64,000 nucleotides of DNA, from NCBI RefSeq assembly GCF_029962835.1, contig NC_080582.1:71048177-71112176 (forward strand), read 5' to 3'. The DNA is from Magnolia sinica. Lineage: Eukaryota > Streptophyta > Magnoliopsida > Magnoliales > Magnoliaceae. The notes under the pieces were generated by a model, which saw only the letters and a program-made list of their open reading frames with translations, was not told the origin of the DNA and did no database searches. Made by a program: the position numbers and the translations under genes. Of this stretch, positions 59,560 to 64,000 are shown one piece after another. Position 1 is the stretch's first letter. The number at the start of each line of letters is the position of its first letter.

Positions 59560-59980
59560 CGTTCTAATTGAATAATGATGACCATTCATCCATTGTCCCC
59601 AACTTGGATTGACGTGTTTAACGGTATAGATGTCATCAAAAAATGGCACAGCATCCAAAAAATTTCCACATGGTACAGATGGACAAAATCGTAACTCGAA
59701 ACACTGTTGGACGAGGAGAAACATTCATGAAAATTTGACCCAGGGGCCCACCTAGGTTACCAGCCATTTTCAATAATCCCAACCATTCATCCATTGTCAC
59801 CTTATTCGATTGATGTGTTTAATGGCATGGATGTCATCCTAAATGGTTGTTATTACAGCAGAGGAACAAAATTGCGGCTCAAGGTATTTGTTGGAGGGGG
59901 GAATTGTTCACTACCAGATTCACCTGTGGGCCCCACTTCAGTTTCAAGCCGTAGAATTTGCTGAAATAGGTGGAGCTCAC
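59560..59980. repeat. About 200-bp imperfect tandem repeat
   Basis: 'accattcatccattgtc' occurs at 59581 and 59782, and both are followed in register by 'gatgtgttta'/'gacgtgttta', 'gatgtcatc' and 'cagatg/cagagg' words. The repeat is non-coding. Confidence 0.75.
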
Positions 59981-60650
59981 ATTCGATGACCCTGAGATGC
60001 AAGTGGGTCTGACGTTGAAATCGTCATTCATCCATGCTTACCATCAAATAACAGTGAATATATTTCAGAAAATGAAAATTTAAAATATAAATATTGAAAA
60101 AAAATTCAAAACATCATCAGTGATTTTATGATCGGATTATCCATCCCGATCTGAATGTCTCACAAAAACAGACCATGATACAGTCTTCAATCCCAACCAT
60201 GATGTTTACAAAATAAAAAATAAAAAATAAAATAAGTTGAGATTCTCATCAGCCTCACATATACTACAACCGAAAAAACAACCTGATACCTGCATATAAA
60301 ATCAACAATCCAAGCAGCAAATGAAGAAGCGGAGCCATGCATGGTTTGTCTCCAACAGCAGCAACAGGCACCCTCTTAGGGTTGCCATCTTCCCGGCCAT
60401 ACCTGGTGCCGATTTAGGTTCGATCGATGAGAGCAGCTACACAGTTGTTACTATCCATTATTGAGGGATGATGAGATGCACAAACAGCGAGAAGTCCAGT
60501 TGTCTATCGCGCCCTTCGATCGGGGAAAGTAGCCTAAATGATATAGTAAACATTAAAAAATTCCGCCAATTAAGAAATGGATATGATGTAATCTTCACTG
60601 CTTTGAGTAAGAAATTTTTTTATCTATGAAAAAAATAGTATCCTACATAC

Positions 60651-60810
60651 CTGGTGCTAATTCTAGGCATTCGTAGCATCTTCAAAAGTCATGAACGACT
60701 TATGTTTGCATCCACTGAAACAGTAAACTTGAGCATTGCAATCATCCTATGTTGAATAGATCCTGGGATTCCTCCCCACCAACACCACATAATACTTTTT
60801 CTTCATTTCG
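60651..60810 (-). pseudogene. RNase H1/viroplasmin-type hybrid-binding domain exon, broken
   Basis: The exon is bounded by a tgcag acceptor at 60811 and a CAG|GTATGT donor at 60650. Its frame gives KKKYYVVLVGRNPRIYST, a TAG, DDCNAQVYCFSGCKHKSF, MTFEDATNA and then TAG. This is the small N-terminal fold that binds RNA:DNA hybrids in eukaryotic RNase H1 and is also known as the viroplasmin domain. Both first stops stand where the family has Trp (TGG to TAG), consistent with C-to-T decay on the opposite strand. A similar donor with the same ...GCACCAG|GTATG wording occurs at about 60400, possibly a second exon. I recognise no RNase H catalytic domain nearby, so the parent protein is unknown. Confidence 0.7.
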
Positions 60811-62006
60811 CTGCAAGCAATAATCAATGCCTTAATCGGGAGAATATCAGGGAAAAAAATTAATCTTCCTTTTGCCTCTAATTCTACTATCTAATCTCCA
60901 TATTACCTATCTTTCGAAGATGTGGACACAAAATTTTGATTATTTGGCAAACAGGATAGAAATTGATCCCCACAACCAACCTTGCAAAGCAAACGAATTG
61001 ATCACGTGCAACTAACATGGAACAAATCGAAATCGTCATCAAAAAATTGGGAAATCTACTTACCACCTCGATATATATCCAAATATAGGAGAGCTTCAGT
61101 AAAACCCAAATTTTAGGGCCCCTAATTCAAAATTAATCTGTCAAGATTAATTCAAGAGAAAAGTATATTAGTCCAAAATTAAATATTCGTATTGACATTC
61201 AGATAACATAACCTGTTCAATAGCAGAAACATTACCAGTAATAATCTGAATTTCTTTATAATAAGCCGAAGTAAACCACGTCATTTACACAAACAAAAAG
61301 TGTATCAGTCCTACATTGAATCATAATCAGCAGAGCGTTGTATAATCCAGAAATAAATGATCGAGGTGAAAGTATATCACAAAAATTGGCAGCTTTCAAA
61401 TACATCTACTCCAGTGATATCATCGCAAGGTTACATTTTAAAATAACAAATAGCTAGTCTGTATAAGTAAAATCCTGAATCAGAATAAGTAATTCAAAAG
61501 TAATCTGTCAAGATTAGGCCATACAGAAGAGTTCTAATAGAAATAATCACTTCTGTCAACACTAAATATGTCCACTTAAAAATAAATAAATAAATAAGAC
61601 AGTGCATTCTATATCAGTGAGCTTCAGTAAATCCTCGAACATAATAATCCAGGTGAAATTACTACTGCATAAAGAAAACTGTATCAAGTTAGAAACTGAA
61701 TCAGAATATCGGATATCAGTTAAAGTCGGAACTTGCAACATAAAGAAACATAGCAGATTCAATATATAGCAGTCCATGATTTTAAAGTTTTAATTACTGC
61801 TCCAGCAAAAAACAGATCATCCACAAAGTTGTCAAAAAGTTAATCCCCTAAACCGAGCCTTCACATACTCGAATAAAACAATATCCACCACAAACGCCAC
61901 AAAAAAAAGTATCTCCACAATATAACAGTCCACAGATAAAACAAATGGCCCATTTTCATTCTGGGCCACTGTGAGGAAGGATAACTTTCTCTATCCATTC
62001 TTTTTT
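60811..62006. other. AT-rich interior of the Harbinger-like element
   Basis: It is AT-rich with many short direct words such as 'taatctgtcaagatta' (61135, 61501) and 'cagtaaa(a/t)cc'. It reads like intron or spacer; no exon could be assigned. Confidence 0.5.
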
Positions 62007-63172
62007 TCATTCATGTCCCAGCTTCATAAAAAAACCTACACTGACTAAATCAGTCTGCAACACCCCTGCAGCTCGAATTTGATCTTCATTGGAAAAACCA
62101 TCCACCTCCTCAAGCATACCCAACAGCCGCTGCACACGTGTCATGCTCTTCCTGTGCGCCATTGTAATGGTCAGGTTGTTCACGGCTTCTACGACCTCCC
62201 TCATCCTGTCCCCAATGTGTTCACTCGGTCTACTCTTTCTACGGATTATCTCACTCCCATTGGCGTGACTATGACGAGAACATGAAGTGGCTTCCATTGG
62301 GCTTTTGTTTGCTCGCTTTGCCTGATTTGAGGATCCCTAACCACCATGAACTCGGGGAGTTGCCCTCCGGTCATCCTCATCTAAGGATGAGAGATGCACA
62401 GTCAGGCATGGCTCCTTCTCCGAGTCATCATCGGAGTTCATTTCGTCACGGCCATGCCATTTTCTCAATATGGGAGAAGAATATGTCGTACTCGCAAACT
62501 CACCGTGGGCATAGTCATTGCCAAACATGAAGGCCCGTTCGGCATAGGGGTGTGTCTGTACACACAACGACAAAATATTGTAATCATTTATAATGAAAAA
62601 AATCAAATCGTAAAAATTTGAATTGTAAAAATAAAATCAAGTCTTACCACGATGTATCCATCCCATACATCCTCGGTGGCAATCACCATCTTATGGTCCT
62701 CGTCCCATCCAAATCCTGAGGCATTGAGCATGTCATTTATTACCCAATATAGCCTCTTCAAGGTCCGGAGCCGGTTGGAAATATGATGGTTCTCCAACAA
62801 TATCCCACAAGTATCATATATCTCCTTAATTATGGCCTTGTAAGCTTCGGGTTTAAACCCAATGTCACTTTTAAGGCCCAAATTCACTTGTTCCACCAAC
62901 GCATCAACCAATGCGTTATCCGTGCTGTCTGTCCATTGAATTCTACTTACTCTACTTGAACCACCTAAAGTACGTCTTCGTTAAGAGTCATTGTTTGGGG
63001 ATGGCCTAGTCCTTGAGGGCATATGCTTTTTTTTAGGAGTGCCACTTTTTTCAGTGTGTGAACTAGGGCACTGGTTCGACACAACAACCTTCTTTAAGGG
63101 TGATGACTCTACATTTTTCTTTTTCGTGTCCTTGAATGTGCTCCTTAAAAAATTCATTAAACTTACAAGCAA
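62007..63172 (-). pseudogene. Myb/SANT-like ORF1 of PIF/Harbinger, two in-frame stops
   Basis: The central block gives IQWTDSTDNALVDALVEQVN, KAIIKEIYDTCGILLENHHI, SNRLRTLKRLYWVINDMLNA and SGFGWDEDHKMVIATEDVWD, the Myb/SANT-like DNA-binding domain of plant Harbinger ORF1 proteins, which help the transposase bind DNA and enter the nucleus. A donor GTG|GTAAGA at 62647/62648 and an acceptor at 62556 join it to THPYAERAFMFGNDYAHGEF. The C-terminal block (62297-62007) continues in the same frame after a single TAG at 62337-62339. A Lys/Ser/Pro-rich N-terminal stretch (63172-62984) is in frame but cut off by a TAA at 62981-62983. With two nonsense codons it is probably non-functional, unless the N-terminal stretch is a separate exon. 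Confidence 0.82.
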
Positions 63173-63347
63173 AAAATGTTAATAGAAATATGACAGCTAC
63201 AGCCAAGTGATGCACCAAAGTAATGAGTTATAAATAGACACAATGACATTCATCAGAAATAAACAGTAATAGTATCCTGAAGATTGTGAAAATATGTTAA
63301 AATATTCCTGCTTTCAACAAAGCAGATCATTACATAAACCAGGCAAT

Positions 63348-64000
63348 CTAAGTACGTTGTCTTGTGCGTGAAAGATTATCATTCCACATTCTCTCAGCTA
63401 TCTCATCTCTCTTACATGTCCAATCATCATTTGCGCGATTCGTCACCCGAGCTAACACTTGTCCTTCTTCCACCATAGTTGCATCTATTGGGGATGGCAA
63501 AACATCCTCTGTATTGTCTCCACTGTCCTCAACTACCTCAGCCAGTCTATCATCATCACAAACACAGATGAAGTTATGAAGGACACAGCAAGCTATAACA
63601 ATTTTCTCTTACGTTATAAACTTGAACTGGGGAGGAGTATGTATAATAGGAAAGCGGCCTTTTAAAAGCCCAAATGAACGTTCTATGACATTTCACAATT
63701 ATGAGTGATGATAATTGAAAAGTTCCTTTTTATTAGCAGGCTTCCTTCAAGTACGAAACTCTTTCAGGTGATATCGCACACCTCGATATGGTGCCATAAA
63801 TCCAGGCGAATGTGCATATCCAGCATTAACAACATAATATTTTTCTACACATTATAAGATATGTTTTAGTTGAATTTTAGATATAAACACTTATAATGTA
63901 AATAATCACCCCCTATATCCAATTATCATGTGGAATAAGAAAACAATCAGGGCGACGGGTTAGTGCATTTTGTAACACACGAGCATCGGATGCGGATCCA
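63348..64000 (-). pseudogene. PIF/Harbinger transposase (DDE_4), C-terminal part
   Basis: On the minus strand from the window edge: GSASDARVLQNALTRRPD, then, after a probable intron (about 63909-63845), KYYVVNAGYAHSPGFMAPYR, GVRYHLKEFRT, a stop, NKKELFNYHH, NVIERSFGLLKGRFPI and KIVIACCVLHNFICV, ending at TAG 63348. These are the conserved blocks of the PIF/Harbinger transposase. The second catalytic Asp of the VDAGY block is Asn here (63825-63827), while the Glu of VIERSFG is kept. At least four stops interrupt the frame. The N-terminal half lies outside the window. The enzyme is dead. Confidence 0.9.

Larger units (their letters stand above)
59246..64000 (-). mobile_element. PIF/Harbinger-type DNA transposon, left part, decayed
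   Basis: The left terminus GGGCATGTTTGGATTCG at 59246 is preceded by TTAA, giving the TAA/TTA target trinucleotide of PIF/Harbinger. The minus strand carries, from the right window edge, the end of a PIF/Harbinger transposase (64000-63348), then a Myb/SANT-like ORF (63172-62007), the two genes such elements need, and an exon for a hybrid-binding domain (60810-60651). All are broken. The right terminus is outside the window, so joining these parts into one element is inference from order, orientation and the shared family. Confidence 0.72.

Overview
The window looks like nuclear DNA from a seed plant with a repeat-rich genome. It holds one recognisable host gene, a two-exon temperature-induced lipocalin (TIL), and is otherwise almost entirely transposable elements, many nested in one another. 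The very frequent GTGGGCCCAC-rich palindromic MITE and the mix of Athila-like, hAT, PIF/Harbinger, CACTA and Au-like SINE sequences suggest an angiosperm, perhaps a magnoliid. That assignment is inference from repeat style, not from a marker gene.

Layout. 1-2.2 kb: repeat-derived spacer with two Tourist-like MITEs (TTA/TAA target duplications). 2.24-6.0 kb: TIL on the minus strand, exons joined across a 3.2 kb intron that contains a hAT-type MITE with a perfect 8-bp target duplication; another MITE sits in the proximal TIL promoter. 7.08-10.77 kb: a 3.7 kb foldback element with arms over 1.2 kb and a 136-bp tandem array in its core. 11.3-15.0 kb: nested MITEs, a composite hAT-like element (11585-13450) carrying a broken ABCB-transporter exon, and a tRNA-derived SINE. 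16.3 kb: a CACTA terminus.

16.7-38.6 kb and 52.8-56.5 kb are dominated by one long-LTR family, here 'family X' (outer ends TGTAAG/TGTCAC). It is present in both orientations, including a head-to-head pair at 28.6 kb, and carries arrays rich in TGGGCC. The copy at 52779-56510 is a clean solo LTR with a 5-bp target duplication. A second long-LTR family ('family Y') supplies two inverted LTR-only copies (33085-36760 and 38737-42064). 42147-51786 is a structurally complete but coding-dead Athila-like Ty3/Gypsy element on the minus strand with a CACGT target duplication. 52101-58345 is an internally deleted second Ty3/Gypsy element on the plus strand, split by the family X solo LTR.

59246-64000 is the left part of a decayed PIF/Harbinger element running out of the window: TAA + GGGCATGTTTGG terminus, a minus-strand Myb/SANT-like ORF, a minus-strand transposase end, and an exon encoding an RNase H1/viroplasmin-type hybrid-binding domain. 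All three reading frames are broken. Apart from TIL I see no intact host gene, no tRNA or rRNA gene and no CRISPR array. Most open reading frames here are accidents of tandem repeats. Similarity statements come from reading motifs by eye; no database search was possible.
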